Notes: generated by a model not told the origin, from the sequence alone. A DNA stretch of 64,000 bases from Methylobacterium terricola (GCF_006151805.1 NZ_VDDA01000012.1:1-64000), one strand, 5' to 3'; counted from the first letter of the stretch, positions 1-9,405 are shown. Translations and numbers: made by a program.

Positions 1-110
1 TCAACCGTTACATCGCCGAGCACAACGGCAGGCCGAAGCCCTTCGTCTGGACCAAGCCGGCCGCCGCCATCCTCGATGCCGTCAACGGCAACGCTGCACC
101 ATCCGTTTGA
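1..110 (+). pseudogene. IS630-type transposase, C-terminal fragment entering from the left edge
   Basis: The frame beginning at base 3 reads through the left edge of the window and ends at TGA 108-110. The visible tail (NRYIAEHNGRPKPFVWTK) has the spacing and wording of the C-terminus of IS630/Tc1-mariner-type DDE transposases, which commonly end with an aromatic 'PFxWTK' block followed by a short Ala/Ile helix. Only about 35 residues are visible, so whether the full transposase is intact cannot be judged; the type is therefore a cautious choice. No clear terminal inverted repeat could be confirmed in the bases after the stop. It marks the left end of the window as mobile DNA. Confidence 0.6.
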
Positions 111-287
111 GTCAAGGCACTAGATAGCGATCAAGGCCCTCCGCTAGACGGTCAGCCGGCAGGCCGCGTCAGAAGCGTTCGCCACCCTGCCGGAAGTGGA
201 ACGCCCGCTTCGGGACGGAGGCCCAAGCCCGCTTCCCACCCATAGCAGCGGTAACCGCTCATGTATCGGCGGTCTCACCGAGCGGCC

Positions 288-338
288 GCGCTCACCATCG
301 GCACCTCGCTCAACCGCGCGGTGAACCGCGGGGAGCGC
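288..338 (+). repeat. Copy A of a diverged coding-type repeat
   Basis: This 17-codon block reads ALTIGTSL...VNRGER and is followed after two codons by TAG. It matches the block at 727-777 at 39 of 51 bases, and most differences fall in third codon positions or in a four-codon central patch. That pattern suggests two copies of a once-translated segment. The protein family was not recognised. It lies about 55 bases beyond the 3' end of the small secreted protein gene at 395-613, whose 5' side carries copy B. Confidence 0.5.
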
Positions 339-394
339 AATGCATAGCGGCAGGGCGCAAGAACCCTGCCACTATACCGATCAACTCTTTGTGC

Positions 395-613
395 TCAAAT
401 ACAGCGCAACGTCCCGTCTGGCATGCGGACTGCGGGGTGGCCCTTTGTCCGCAAGCACCAATTCTGGCGCTGGCCGCCGAATACACATTGCCCCCGATAG
501 TTGCGGTGGCCGTTAGGGCCGCACCCACCAAGTGCAGACGCCGGGGTAGGCATCATCGACGCCACAGTCGAGAGAGCGAAGCCCCCAAGAACTAGCACAG
601 ACAATTTCTTCAC
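395..613 (-). CDS. Small secreted Cys-containing protein, GCG-type
   Basis: A 72-residue protein. The chosen GTG start at 613 has AGGGAG six bases upstream; a longer reading to 730 has no such site. Residues 1 to about 27 form a signal peptide (KKLSVLVLGGFAL, then PASA). The mature part begins GGCGPNGHRN and has further cysteines at QC, WC and RCI. It resembles the short GCG-prefixed secreted proteins common in Methylobacterium, where a GCGPGxHR-like start is followed by Gly/Pro/Cys repeats. Their function is unknown to me. It sits alone between two copies of a decayed coding repeat. Product identity is by motif resemblance only. Confidence 0.6.
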   Translation of the reverse strand: MKKLSVLVLGGFALSTVASMMPTPASALGGCGPNGHRNYRGQCVFGGQRQNWCLRTKGHPAVRMPDGTLRCI

Positions 614-711
614 AGTCGGCTCCCTACGTTCCGCTTCGAGGATTGGCGGATTATCATTCGTAGCGCGGCAAAACGATTGAAGTCTATGGTTGAAATTGTG
701 TCTAATTGTAA

Positions 712-951
712 ATCTATCCAGCAATCGCACTGACCGTCGGCACGTCGCTAAGTCTAGTTGTGAACCGCGGCGAGCGCATCTCGAACTTCGTCGACCAGGG
801 GCGCTTCTCGACCAGCCCCGCCCGTGCCGGCACGACAGCGCCGCGGCCGAACCGGCTGTTGCAGGTATCCATCGCGGCCATCAGCGCACCGGACAGCGGG
901 CGCCGAACAGTGGGCGGGGCGCTCCATCCAGCGGCACGAGATCCTTCGTGA
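712..951 (+). pseudogene. Decayed coding fragment carrying repeat copy B
   Basis: An open reading stretch runs from after the stop at 709-711 to TGA at 949-951, with no good start codon or ribosome site. It contains the 17-codon block at 727-777 (ALTVGTSL...VNRGERISNF) that is repeated at 288-338. The third-position bias of the differences between copies is the only sign that it was once translated. No protein family was recognised. It is probably a gene fragment left by rearrangement in the accessory DNA. Confidence 0.35.
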
Positions 952-1003
952 CCAGCCCCGCCTTGCTGTAGCGCCTTGGCTGCAGCTCCTGCTCCTTCTA
1001 GGC

Positions 1004-2461
1004 CTACAGCCGCCGCACTGGCAGGGTCCAGGCCAGCACGGCGTTTGCGATGGCAAAGAGCGCTATGGTCGAGAAGGCAGCAGAGAAGCCGCCCTGAATG
1101 TGTGTCACCGCCGAAACGCGCGACGCTTCTGACAAACTCGTCAGAGCGGCGGGACCGTGTCGAACGGCGTCGGCGAAGACATCAGCAATCGCAGCATCCC
1201 GGCCTAACGTGACGAACAGCACGGCCATCGCGACGGTGACACCGATGGCCGAGCCAACCGACCGCGACAGTTGCACGGACGCAGACGCAGCCCCCAGCAA
1301 GGCGGGTGGAGCCTGGGACTGCATTGTGATCTGAGCAACCGGCATGGCCGAGCCTTGGAACACCGCCACGACCGCCAGCATCGTCGGAAGACCCCACGGG
1401 CCGAATACAGCCCCGACTGGACCCATCCCGAACGCCACGAGCAGCAAGCCTATCGCCGCTGCGGTCTGACCCACAGCGGGAAAGATGGCGACACGCCCAG
1501 TTCGTGAGACCAGCCGCCCCGTGATGAGCGACCCCACCCCGACCGTCGCCGTAAGCGGCAGCATCATCAGCCCGATCTCTCCGGCCGATGCGCCGTCCAC
1601 CGCTCGCAGGTGGATCGGCAGGATCGTCGCTTCGCTCACCAGCAACGCACCGGAGCAGGCTGCCATGGCGTTCGCTCGCCACATGGCCGGGCGACGCAGC
1701 AAGTCGAGTGGGAACAGCGGTTGCGCCGCTCGCCGCTCCTGCCGCTCTAGCAGCACGAGACAGACCAGGGACATCCCGATCCCGAGCAGCGTCGCAGGTT
1801 CAACGCGCTGCAGTTGCTCTAGCGCCAACAGGAGCGGCACCACCGATCCGGCGAACAGGAACAGGCCCGGCCAGTCGAATTTCCCGCGCTCGCCGCTGCC
1901 CTGGCGGCCGGGTAGCTGCACCAACAGCGCCATTGCCAGTAGACCAAGCGGCAGGTTCACCAGAAAGACCGAAGGCCATCCGAACGCCTGCGTCAGCGCC
2001 CCGCCTGCCACCGGACCGAATGTCGAGGAAGCCACGATCACCGCGGCCATAAACCCTTGGGCTCGGCCGAGTTGATGGCGCGCGATGTTCTCGGCCAGCA
2101 CTGCTTGGCTCAGCACCATCAAGCCGCCGCCGCCGAAGCCCTGCAGAATGCGGGCGCCAACCAGCGTCAGAAGGCTATGAGCTAAGGCGCACAGCACGGA
2201 CGCCGTGACGAACAGCGCCAAAGCCAGCAGCAGCATGCGTCGCCGCCCGAGAGCATCCCCCAGCCGGCCGTAGACGGGTGCAGCAACGGTGCTGGCCACC
2301 AAGTAGGATGCAACCACCCAGGAGACCCGCTCCACGTCGCCGAACTCGCTCGCCATCGCAGGCAGCGCCGCCGTGATGATGGTGCCGTCAACCACAGCTA
2401 CGAATGTCGGGAGCAGGATTGGCGGAAACACTCGCCGGAGTGGCAAATTCATCGGTGCCAT
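1004..2461 (-). CDS. MFS multidrug efflux transporter, DHA2 (EmrB/QacA-like)
   Basis: A 485-residue inner-membrane protein with about 14 hydrophobic segments, as expected for the 14-helix DHA2 drug:proton antiporters. Near residue 20 the sequence VDGTIITAALP matches motif D1 of this group, YGRLGDALGRRRML around residues 65-78 is the MFS loop 2-3 motif A, and RILQGFGGGG around 105 is motif B. The start at ATG 2461 was chosen because the hydrophobic transporter sequence begins right after it; an upstream open extension to 2716 is low-complexity Arg/Pro sequence. It is transcribed away from the EamA permease at 2786. No regulator gene lies beside it. The substrate cannot be predicted. Confidence 0.85.
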   Translation of the reverse strand: MAPMNLPLRRVFPPILLPTFVAVVDGTIITAALPAMASEFGDVERVSWVVASYLVASTVAAPVYGRLGDALGRRRMLLLALALFVTASVLCALAHSLLTLVGARILQGFGGGGLMVLSQAVLAENIARHQLGRAQGFMAAVIVASSTFGPVAGGALTQAFGWPSVFLVNLPLGLLAMALLVQLPGRQGSGERGKFDWPGLFLFAGSVVPLLLALEQLQRVEPATLLGIGMSLVCLVLLERQERRAAQPLFPLDLLRRPAMWRANAMAACSGALLVSEATILPIHLRAVDGASAGEIGLMMLPLTATVGVGSLITGRLVSRTGRVAIFPAVGQTAAAIGLLLVAFGMGPVGAVFGPWGLPTMLAVVAVFQGSAMPVAQITMQSQAPPALLGAASASVQLSRSVGSAIGVTVAMAVLFVTLGRDAAIADVFADAVRHGPAALTSLSEASRVSAVTHIQGGFSAAFSTIALFAIANAVLAWTLPVRRL

Positions 2462-2785
2462 TCTTAGATCGGACCAGCTGGAAAGGGGCTGGCGGTGGCG
2501 GTTGAAGAGAGCGGTACACGGATGTGGCAGGCGGAGATATGGCCCCGCTGCTCGCCGCCGTTGCACGCACATCAAGACCTGATTGCGCGCGGGTAGCGGG
2601 AGTTGCCGATCATCGCGGTGGAGTGTGTGGCTTCGGCCGGGTATGGGAACGAGCGCGCCGCCAGGATGCATCCCGGGGGTAACCGGGTCGGCGTGATGCA
2701 AACTGATAGGTCGCACGACCTCGGCGGATCGGTCGCCGAACTACGACCGCACCCCACTGCTCCAAAAGGCGAAGGGTAGGAAACC
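2462..2785. other. Divergent intergenic region between two exporter genes
   Basis: About 320 bases separate the DHA2 pump (minus) from the EamA permease (plus), so this stretch must hold both promoters. Open frames here continue the flanking genes out of frame or are Arg/Pro-rich, without ribosome sites. No clear operator palindrome or sigma-70 hexamer pair was identified by eye. Confidence 0.4.
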
Positions 2786-3733
2786 GTGGCTGTGAGTATG
2801 GGGCGTGCCGTCGTGCCCGTGGGCACCATCGGCGGCATCATGATGATGCTGCTCGGCGTGCTGTTCTTCGCCTTGAACGACACGATGGGCAAATGGCTGC
2901 TCGGCACCTACGCGGTTGGTCAGCTCATGCTCGTGCGCAGCATCTCCGGCCTGTGCGTGATGGCGCCTGCTATTCACCGGGTCAGGCTCGGCGGGTTCCG
3001 CGATGCACCGCGCCCGGGGTTGCAGCTCGTGCGAGCAGGCTTCTCTACACTGGAAGCATCCCTTTTCTTCTGGGGGGTCAGTACGCTGCCGCTGGCCGAG
3101 GTCATGACCTACTACATGGCCGGCCCGATCTACGTGACGGCCCTCTCACCCCTGCTGCTGGGCGAGCATGTGGGCTGGCGTCGCTGGGGCGCCATCGGGA
3201 TTGGCTTCTGCGGGGTTGCCCTTGCTCTCCACCCCTCCCCGGGGTCGCTGTCCGTGGGAGCGGTGTGCGCCCTCACCGGCAGCTTCTTCTACGCGCTGTT
3301 CCTCATCACCACCCGCAAGCTCGCGGCTGTGCCCGGCACCGTACTGATGACGGGCCAACTCGTGTCGTCCCTGATTTTCGGGGCGGCTCTTGTGATGGCC
3401 TATGGGTGGACCTCAATAGGACCCACGGACTTCGCGCTGATGCTGCTGCTGGGCGTAGGATCACTACTGGGCAATTTATGTGTGAACCAATCCCTTAGGT
3501 TGGCACCTGCAACGACGGTCGTGCCGTATCAGTACACGTTGATCCTGTGGGGGATGCTATTCGGCTACGTCTTCTTCGGCGAGATGATCGGCCCGCTCAC
3601 AATGGCTGGCGCCGGCATTATCATTGCCAGCGGCCTCTTCATCTTCCTGCGGGAGCAGCAATTGGGACGGAGATCGAAGGCTCGTGATGTACCAACTGAG
3701 CTAGTGATCGCGAAGCTGCACGATCTCGACTGA
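2786..3733 (+). CDS. EamA/DMT-family permease
   Basis: A 315-residue membrane protein with ten hydrophobic segments in two repeated halves of five, the EamA (DMT) layout. Recognisable parts are the first-half opening FFALNDTMGKWLLG, the aromatic block MTYYMAGPIYVTALSP near residue 112, and the second-half ending YTLILWGMLFGYVFFGE, where a glutamate or acidic residue before the last helix is typical. The GTG start at 2786 is used; ATG 2798 is four codons in and equally possible. Members move metabolites or drugs across the inner membrane; the substrate here is not predictable. It is head-to-head with the DHA2 pump and may share its control region. Confidence 0.8.
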   Translation: MAVSMGRAVVPVGTIGGIMMMLLGVLFFALNDTMGKWLLGTYAVGQLMLVRSISGLCVMAPAIHRVRLGGFRDAPRPGLQLVRAGFSTLEASLFFWGVSTLPLAEVMTYYMAGPIYVTALSPLLLGEHVGWRRWGAIGIGFCGVALALHPSPGSLSVGAVCALTGSFFYALFLITTRKLAAVPGTVLMTGQLVSSLIFGAALVMAYGWTSIGPTDFALMLLLGVGSLLGNLCVNQSLRLAPATTVVPYQYTLILWGMLFGYVFFGEMIGPLTMAGAGIIIASGLFIFLREQQLGRRSKARDVPTELVIAKLHDLD

Positions 3734-3881
3734 GTGAAAGCAGCTCATTGCCTCTGCCCGCGTAGCCAGTGTCCGAACCGCGCGCGGCGCCGAGCACGTC
3801 CGTGATGACAGGGGTGCGGGTAGTCAAGTACACGTTCATCGACGATGGCGGCCAACGTCACGCGAATGGGAGGAACTGTCG

Positions 3882-4913
3882 ATGCAGGGAATGATGCGCG
3901 CGATTGCGGCCGTCGCCCTCTGTACCATCCCCTTGGCAGCTCGGGCCGAGTACCGCGTGCGTGAGATCGGCAGCTTCCATATTGGCGGGCACGAGGTCGT
4001 GCTCGAAGGGCTGCCAAAGTCGCAGATAAGCTTCACTGCGGGCATGGCACCAATCACTGTCGATCCGAATGGCCAGTTCGAGACCGGACAGATGTACGTG
4101 CAGTACGTCAAGCTTGCAGAGCCCTCCGCGCCGCTGCCGATCCTGCTATGGCATGGGGGCGGGCTGTCAGGGGTAACTTGGGAGACGAAACCCGACGGCA
4201 AGCCGGGCTGGCAGCAGTTCTTCCTCGAGCACGGCTACGACACCTACGTCTCAGACGCTGTCGAGCGAGGGCGCGCCTCGTGGTCGCGCTACCCGGAGAT
4301 CTACACCTCTCCCCCGCTCTTCCGCACAAAACGCGAGGGCTGGGACATCTTCCGCATTGGCCCCGCCGACGGCTGGGCACAGGAGCCGAACGCACGCCAA
4401 GCGTTTGAAGGCACGCAGTTCCCGATCTCAGACTATGATCAGTTCGCCAAACAGGCGATACCGCGCTGGGCGACGAACGACGCGGCGACACAAGCCGCCT
4501 ACGACGCCTACGTGCGCAAGGTCTGCCCCTGCGTGATCGTGGTGCACAGCCAGGGCGGCAATTTCGGCTACACCGCCGCGCTTCACAACCCGGACTTGGT
4601 CAAGGCTCTCGTGCTCGTCGAGCCATCCGGCGCGCCCGACCCCGCGAAGGCGGACGCAAGCGCGGTGAAGGGCATCCCGCACCTCGTGGTGTGGGGCGAC
4701 TACCTCGATCGGGTGCCATTCTGGACGCCGCTGGTGAAGGCGAACGCCGCGTGGCGCGACGCGGTGAACAAGGCCGGGGGACACGTCGAGTGGCTCGAGC
4801 TACCTAAGGCCGGCCATCACGGCAACACGCACATGCTAATGATGGATCGGAACTCGGACGCGGTTGCCGCGCGCGTCTCCGATTGGCTCGGCCAGCAGAA
4901 GCTGACGCGGTGA
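3882..4913 (+). CDS. Secreted alpha/beta hydrolase (esterase-like)
   Basis: A 343-residue protein with a signal peptide (residues 1 to about 22, AAVALCTIPLAARA), so it is exported to the periplasm. The alpha/beta hydrolase fold is shown by the oxyanion block LLWHGGGLSG near residue 88, the nucleophile elbow HSQGGN near 222 (Ser nucleophile), VLVEPSGAPD after the next strand, and a late histidine in AGHHGNTHM near 310. A CPC pair just before the nucleophile strand could form a disulfide. The pattern HGGG plus SQGG matches a group of secreted esterases of unclear substrate. Transcription is convergent with the BrkB-family gene. Substrate unknown. Confidence 0.75.
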   Translation: MQGMMRAIAAVALCTIPLAARAEYRVREIGSFHIGGHEVVLEGLPKSQISFTAGMAPITVDPNGQFETGQMYVQYVKLAEPSAPLPILLWHGGGLSGVTWETKPDGKPGWQQFFLEHGYDTYVSDAVERGRASWSRYPEIYTSPPLFRTKREGWDIFRIGPADGWAQEPNARQAFEGTQFPISDYDQFAKQAIPRWATNDAATQAAYDAYVRKVCPCVIVVHSQGGNFGYTAALHNPDLVKALVLVEPSGAPDPAKADASAVKGIPHLVVWGDYLDRVPFWTPLVKANAAWRDAVNKAGGHVEWLELPKAGHHGNTHMLMMDRNSDAVAARVSDWLGQQKLTR

Positions 4914-5092
4914 CGATGCCGCGGCTCCGCAGCGATTCGGCGGCCCGCCGGTCCGCAGCCGTCTCCTCGTGCCGCTGCTCGGCGGTCTTCTCGGGTACCT
5001 TCCGCGCCGGCCACCGGCGCTTTGGGTCGAGGCCGGCGGCGCGGCTCGACTCTCCTCATGGGCGGGCCGCACCTGCCGCTCGCCCACCACCG

Positions 5093-6142
5093 TCAGGGAT
5101 TGCCGGGCTGAGCGGGGCCGACAGTGTCCGCCGCATAGGCGTCCCGCGATCCGAGCGGCCGCGGCCGCCCGGTCGTACTGTCCAGTGCCGTCTGCCGCTC
5201 CAGCTCCGAATTCAGCTCTGCGCCGATCAGCACGATGGCCACCGACAGCCACATCCACGTCATGAAGCCCACCCCGGCTCCAAGCGATCCGTAGGTTCGG
5301 TTGTAGCTGTCGAAGCTCGACACGTACCAGGAGAACAGCACGGAGGTGCAGACCCACAGCAGCGCCGCCAGAACGGCGCCCCAGGTCACCCAGCGCCACT
5401 TCGCCTCCCGCCGGCTGGGACCGTAACGGTAGATCAGGGAGAGTCCCGCGCCGACCACGATCAACAGCAGCGGCCAGCGCGCCACTCTCAGGACCGTGTC
5501 GGCCAGCGGACCGAGCCCGACTTCGCCGAGCACCACCGGCAGGACGACCACGATGCCGATGGCGGCCACCACGAAAACGATGCCGCTGAACGTGAACAGC
5601 AGCGATGTGGAATAGAGCTGCAGCAGCGTGCGCTTCTCCCGCTCCTTGTAGATGACGTTCAGCGCGTCGAAGAGATACATCACTCCGGAGTTCGCGCTCC
5701 AGAACGCGATGAGGAAGCTGACGACGGACGCTGAGCTGAGGGCGCCCGTGCTCTTCTGGGCGATGCGGGTCATCTCGTCGGTGAGCAGCGCCAACACGCC
5801 GGCGGGGAGGATGCCGGTCAGCAACGTGAGATGCTGGCTGATCGCGCGGGGATCCGAGAGCAGGCCGTAAAGCGAGACGACGGTCGCGATGCCGGGGAAG
5901 GCCGCCAGCAGGGTGAAGAAGGAGACGCCGCCCGCCGTCGCGAGCACGCGGTCCTGCGGCATCGACCAGAACACCCGCGCCAGGATGTCGAGCCAGCCGC
6001 GCGCCGGGATCTGCTCGGGTCGGGCCGCGGTGCGGCCCCGGTCGGGCTCGCGGGCACGTCGGATGGTGCGGGCGAGCGAGATGTCGTCGTGGGGACGCGT
6101 GCTGCGTGAGCGCCAGTCCTCGCCGTCGTCGTCCTGCCTCAT
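5093..6142 (-). CDS. YihY/BrkB-family inner-membrane protein
   Basis: A 349-residue protein with about 50 hydrophilic, Arg-rich N-terminal residues, then six hydrophobic segments. The block GGVSFFTLLAAFPGIATVVS near residue 70 and FWSANSGVMYLFDALNVIY near 150 are diagnostic for the YihY/BrkB family (once misnamed ribonuclease BN). The C-terminal membrane part contains YGSLGAGVGFMTWMWLS, also typical. The family has been linked with serum resistance and envelope functions, but no biochemical activity is established. The C-terminus ends in a Pro/Asp-rich cytoplasmic tail. It faces the secreted hydrolase tail-to-tail with about 180 bases between. Confidence 0.85.
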   Translation of the reverse strand: MRQDDDGEDWRSRSTRPHDDISLARTIRRAREPDRGRTAARPEQIPARGWLDILARVFWSMPQDRVLATAGGVSFFTLLAAFPGIATVVSLYGLLSDPRAISQHLTLLTGILPAGVLALLTDEMTRIAQKSTGALSSASVVSFLIAFWSANSGVMYLFDALNVIYKEREKRTLLQLYSTSLLFTFSGIVFVVAAIGIVVVLPVVLGEVGLGPLADTVLRVARWPLLLIVVGAGLSLIYRYGPSRREAKWRWVTWGAVLAALLWVCTSVLFSWYVSSFDSYNRTYGSLGAGVGFMTWMWLSVAIVLIGAELNSELERQTALDSTTGRPRPLGSRDAYAADTVGPAQPGNP

Positions 6143-6297
6143 GGGATGCCCTCCCTGGTGGAGTGGCCCGCGAAGGGTCGCCGTCGATCAATCAGTGCAC
6201 CGCCTTCGCTCTGGTGGGCATGCAACGGAGATGGAGGGGCTACCCCACGGGCGGCCCTATCATGCTCCAAGATGCACTTGGCAGGCGAGCGGCCGCC

Positions 6298-6542
6298 TCA
6301 GGGCTTGCCGGAATTCTTCCTGCTCGGATCGTCCGCCGGATTTACGTGATCGGCCCGAACGGACCCACCCCGGACACCTGTGCCGTTGCAGGTTCAGCCG
6401 ACGTCCAGAAAGAGTAGGGCAACTTGGACGGCAGGAACACGAAGCCACCCTGCTCCATCGGTTTCCCGCGCGCCTTGTCGACGGTCTCACCCATGGCATG
6501 AATCAGCGAGCCCGAGAGCAGCGTCACGCTCTCGTCGGTCGC
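6298..6542 (-). pseudogene. Truncated and frameshifted cupin-domain protein
   Basis: The minus strand reads THATDESVTLLSGSLIHAMG, then GGFVFLPSKLPYSFWT and VSGVGPFGPIT, the second half of a small single-domain cupin (DUF4437-like). A stop follows GPFGPIT; one base over, the frame resumes VNPADDPSRKNSGKP and ends at 6298, which is how such proteins normally finish. The N-terminal half with the first cupin His-x-His motif is missing: only one histidine survives in PPTHATDE. So the gene lacks its start and carries a frameshift near its end. It is a relic. Confidence 0.65.
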
Positions 6543-6582
6543 GTGCGTGGGAGGGGCACCGCAGGCCCCTCCCACGAAGCAA

Positions 6583-6792
6583 TCATCGTGGTGTCGGCGA
6601 CTCGCCGGGCTTCAGGTGGCGGTCCTCGCCGTCAGGGCCGCTTTGCGACACATGGGAGTGAAGCCGGTCGAGGTGATCGAAGACGTGCTCGAAAGCCCGC
6701 GTAACCGCCTCCTCGAACGAGCCGTCACCCCTGCCCTGTGCGGCTTTGGGGGCGCTGAGGAGTTGCTGATGCTTCTCGGTTTCGCTCGACAC
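6583..6792 (-). CDS. Small protein of unknown function
   Basis: A 69-residue reading with a GTG start at 6792 preceded by AGGAG at a six-base spacing. The composition is balanced and helical (EEAVTRAFEHVFDHLDRLHSHV), unlike the Arg/Pro-rich noise frames nearby, and no transmembrane segment is seen. I do not recognise the family. It lies upstream of the truncated cupin on the same strand, so it may be the first gene of a broken transcription unit. Confidence 0.4.
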   Translation of the reverse strand: MSSETEKHQQLLSAPKAAQGRGDGSFEEAVTRAFEHVFDHLDRLHSHVSQSGPDGEDRHLKPGESPTPR

Positions 6793-7011
6793 GGCATGCT
6801 CCTGCCGGTGAGATACCGACTTGGACGGCAAGCCCTTGCCATCGGCTCCGGTTCCTGTCGCATCGTTGCAGACCCCGCCGAGAAACAAAGTCGCGGCTCG
6901 TAAAGTGCAATCCCGGCACCGTCGTGAATGGTGGATCGTCGTACGGCGACCTCGACAGGGTCGCGACCGATCCCCATAGCTTCATCGGCCAATGCGACGC
7001 CTAGGTATGCG

Positions 7012-7362
7012 ATGCGGTTCCTGTTTGCGGCCCTGCCTGTCCTAATGTGCTCGCCGGCTATGGCGCAGGAAGTGCCGAAGGCGATGCGAGGGGTCTGGGC
7101 CGCGTCCGGCAACGACTGCGAAGCCTACTATTAGAGCCGCGATACTCCCCCGACCGGCGACAACCTTATCGTAATCACGAGCGGTGAGGTCCGAGGGCGC
7201 TCGGCCGCGCCGGTTTCTTGCGCCAGTGCAGCAGCTTTTCAAACTGACGGGTCTGGGTTCGAGGGCGTGAAGATGAACTATCGTCTCCGCAACGGACACA
7301 TCCTCGCGGAGACGATTGGCGATGCTCGCGCCTCCGGGCTGTTCCTTAGATGCGCCGATTAG
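7012..7362 (+). pseudogene. Small secreted protein gene interrupted by an in-frame TAG
   Basis: ATG at 7012 opens a signal peptide (MRFLFAALPVLMCSPAMAQ) and a short mature part that stops at TAG 7132-7134 after 40 codons. The same frame continues without another stop to TAG 7360-7362 with sensible protein sequence (GDNLIVITSGEVRGR, then MNYRLRNGHILAETIG and a closing LFLRCAD). Read through, it is a 116-codon secreted protein with three later cysteines. One C-to-T change in a CAG codon would account for the stop. Its end overlaps the 3' end of the tape-measure gene by three bases, tail to tail, so it may be cargo of the phage-like element. The family is not recognised. Confidence 0.55.
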
Positions 7363-9380
7363 CGCACCGCGCCTTGAGCATTCCGCAAGCTGAACTCTTG
7401 GAAGCGGGTAAGGGCGCGGGTCGTCGCATCGGCCGTATCCGCCGCCGTTCCGCTGCCCTGGACGTTAACGGTGATGTTCTGCGGCATGTTGAGCGTTCTG
7501 GACGATGAGTTGTCGGTGTTGCTGACGCCTAGCGGGCCGGCGTCAGCCCCATGGCGAGCGGTGAAGTCCAACTTGCCCAGAGCGCGACTGAGACGGCTGT
7601 AATGCCCGTCGTCGGCCGCCACGACCTGTTCGTCACTGAGGTTCGTGGCCTGCCCGATCGGGCGACCGTTTGAGAGGCGCCCCACGCTGTCGAGGTTCGG
7701 CAGCCACCGCCGCGCGTGAGCCGCCCGGCCGCCCTCTTCTCCCGGCCCAAACCGCTCGCTCTCGCGTACGCCATGGATAGCATCATCGATCGACGGATTG
7801 TTGCGCAAGATCGCCCCGCCGCGAGCTGTCCGGCGGTGATCGTACATCTCGTCTCCCGGCTTCGCGTCGTGCTCCGCCACCCACGCCTTAGTCTGCCAGC
7901 GAACATCGTAGGGATCGCCACCTTGACGCTGGATCTAGCGCGCAATTCGAGGCCAGCGATCCTTGTCCCACTGCCACAAGCCGGTGTGCCCGCCCTTCAC
8001 GTTGTTTGCGGCTCTGGGGTTGAACCCGCGTTCGGTCTGCATTGAGCCGACAACCGCGGCAATCGCGTTGTCGCTGTAGCCGGCTGTGCGAAGCTCATCG
8101 ATGATGGCCCTAGCGTTTTCGCTCCGGCCGATCTTCCCCAGGCTCACAGATCCTTGCTTGCCGGTCTGGTAGCCGTGCCGAATACTCGGCGGCTTGTTGC
8201 CGGTGATCCAATCCTTAGCCCGGCCGAGCGCACGGGCGATCCGCCCCTGACGGTAGGGCTCAAGAGCACCCTTGCCCGTCGCGCCGCCAGCACCAGCCTC
8301 AGGAACGGGCGAGGTCCAATCGGGCATACCGCCGCCAGTCCAATCGCTCTCGCGGAACCCACTCTTGATGCCAGCGCCTACAGCTGCCGCTACCTTATCC
8401 AGCCCGACAAGCTGAATAAGCTTCACGATGTAATCATAATCTCGCTTAACCGTATTGCCCAGGTCCGTGAACGTCTCCTTAAGTTCTTTCATCAGACGAG
8501 GCAGTCCGCCCGACTCATTGAAATTGGAAACCATCGTTTCAAACATCAGCTTATAGATGTCGAATAGTGGGCCATAAAAAGCCTTGGCTCCCCTTTCCGC
8601 AACTTCTAGACCTTTGCCGACTTGTGTCCAGAAGGCATCGATTTGCGGACCATACCTGACAACCGTATCCGAGAGGTAGTCCATCACCTTTTTAATGATA
8701 GGATAAAACGTCTCCAGCGTCCGCGCCGACAAAATCTCAAGCGTCGAAGTCAATCGACGCCAGAAATTCATCAGTTCGGCGCTGCGCTTGCCTAGATCGC
8801 CCTGATTTAGGCCGAGTGACCGGGACGTGTGGTCATATTCCTCTTTGAACCGCTTGAGTTGGTCTCCGTGATCGCGGATCGCGCGGAAACTTTCCTCGTC
8901 AATCCCAAGCGATTGAGCGTAGGTGAAACCGATGTGATACGGCTTCTTGCGGAAGACCTCTCCAAGATCGCGAAAAATGTCCGTCGTCTCTCGAAGCTTG
9001 CCGTTCTCCCGAGTTGCAACACCAAGGCTTTTAACCAAGCCCTCGTAGCCCGGATTTGCTCTCATTTGGCGCGCGAACGCCTCGACAGAGGCTTTGGCAC
9101 CTTCGTAAGTCCCTCCAAGCTGTGAAACGGCGTAGGCAAGCCCCTTGAGGTTCTGCACCGTCGTGCCGGCCTTCTGAGAGGCGTAGGACAGCCCCTCAAA
9201 TGAACCCGCCAACTTGATCGCCGCCACCGCCGCGGCAGCCGCCATCGCTGCCAATGCTTCCGATACAGCCTCAATAGCTTTGCTGGCACCAGCAAGGGCG
9301 GTCATCATCTTTTTCTGACTGGCTTCATCGGTTTTGAACTCGATTGAGAACATAAATTGCTTTAGAATATCGTCAGCCAT
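7359..9380 (-). pseudogene. Phage tail tape-measure protein with tail-lysozyme domain, broken by an in-frame TAG
   Basis: ATG at 9380 opens a 673-codon frame interrupted only by TAG at 7935-7937 (codon 482). Residues 20-60 are a hydrophobic Ala-rich stretch; the middle is amphipathic with SLGIDEESFRAIRDHGDQ, typical of short tape-measure proteins. From about residue 420 there is a phage tail lysozyme domain (NAIAAVVGSMQTERGFNP, then GLWQWDKDRW). The TAG falls inside that domain; downstream in the same frame the domain resumes as IQRQGGDPYDVRWQTKAW. A single C-to-T change from CAG would create the stop. The remainder ends at TAA 7359-7361. An intact protein would set tail length and cut peptidoglycan on DNA entry; here only a truncated form could be made. 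Confidence 0.7.
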
Positions 9381-9405
9381 TTCAGTATTCCTCTAAATCG
9401 TTCTG

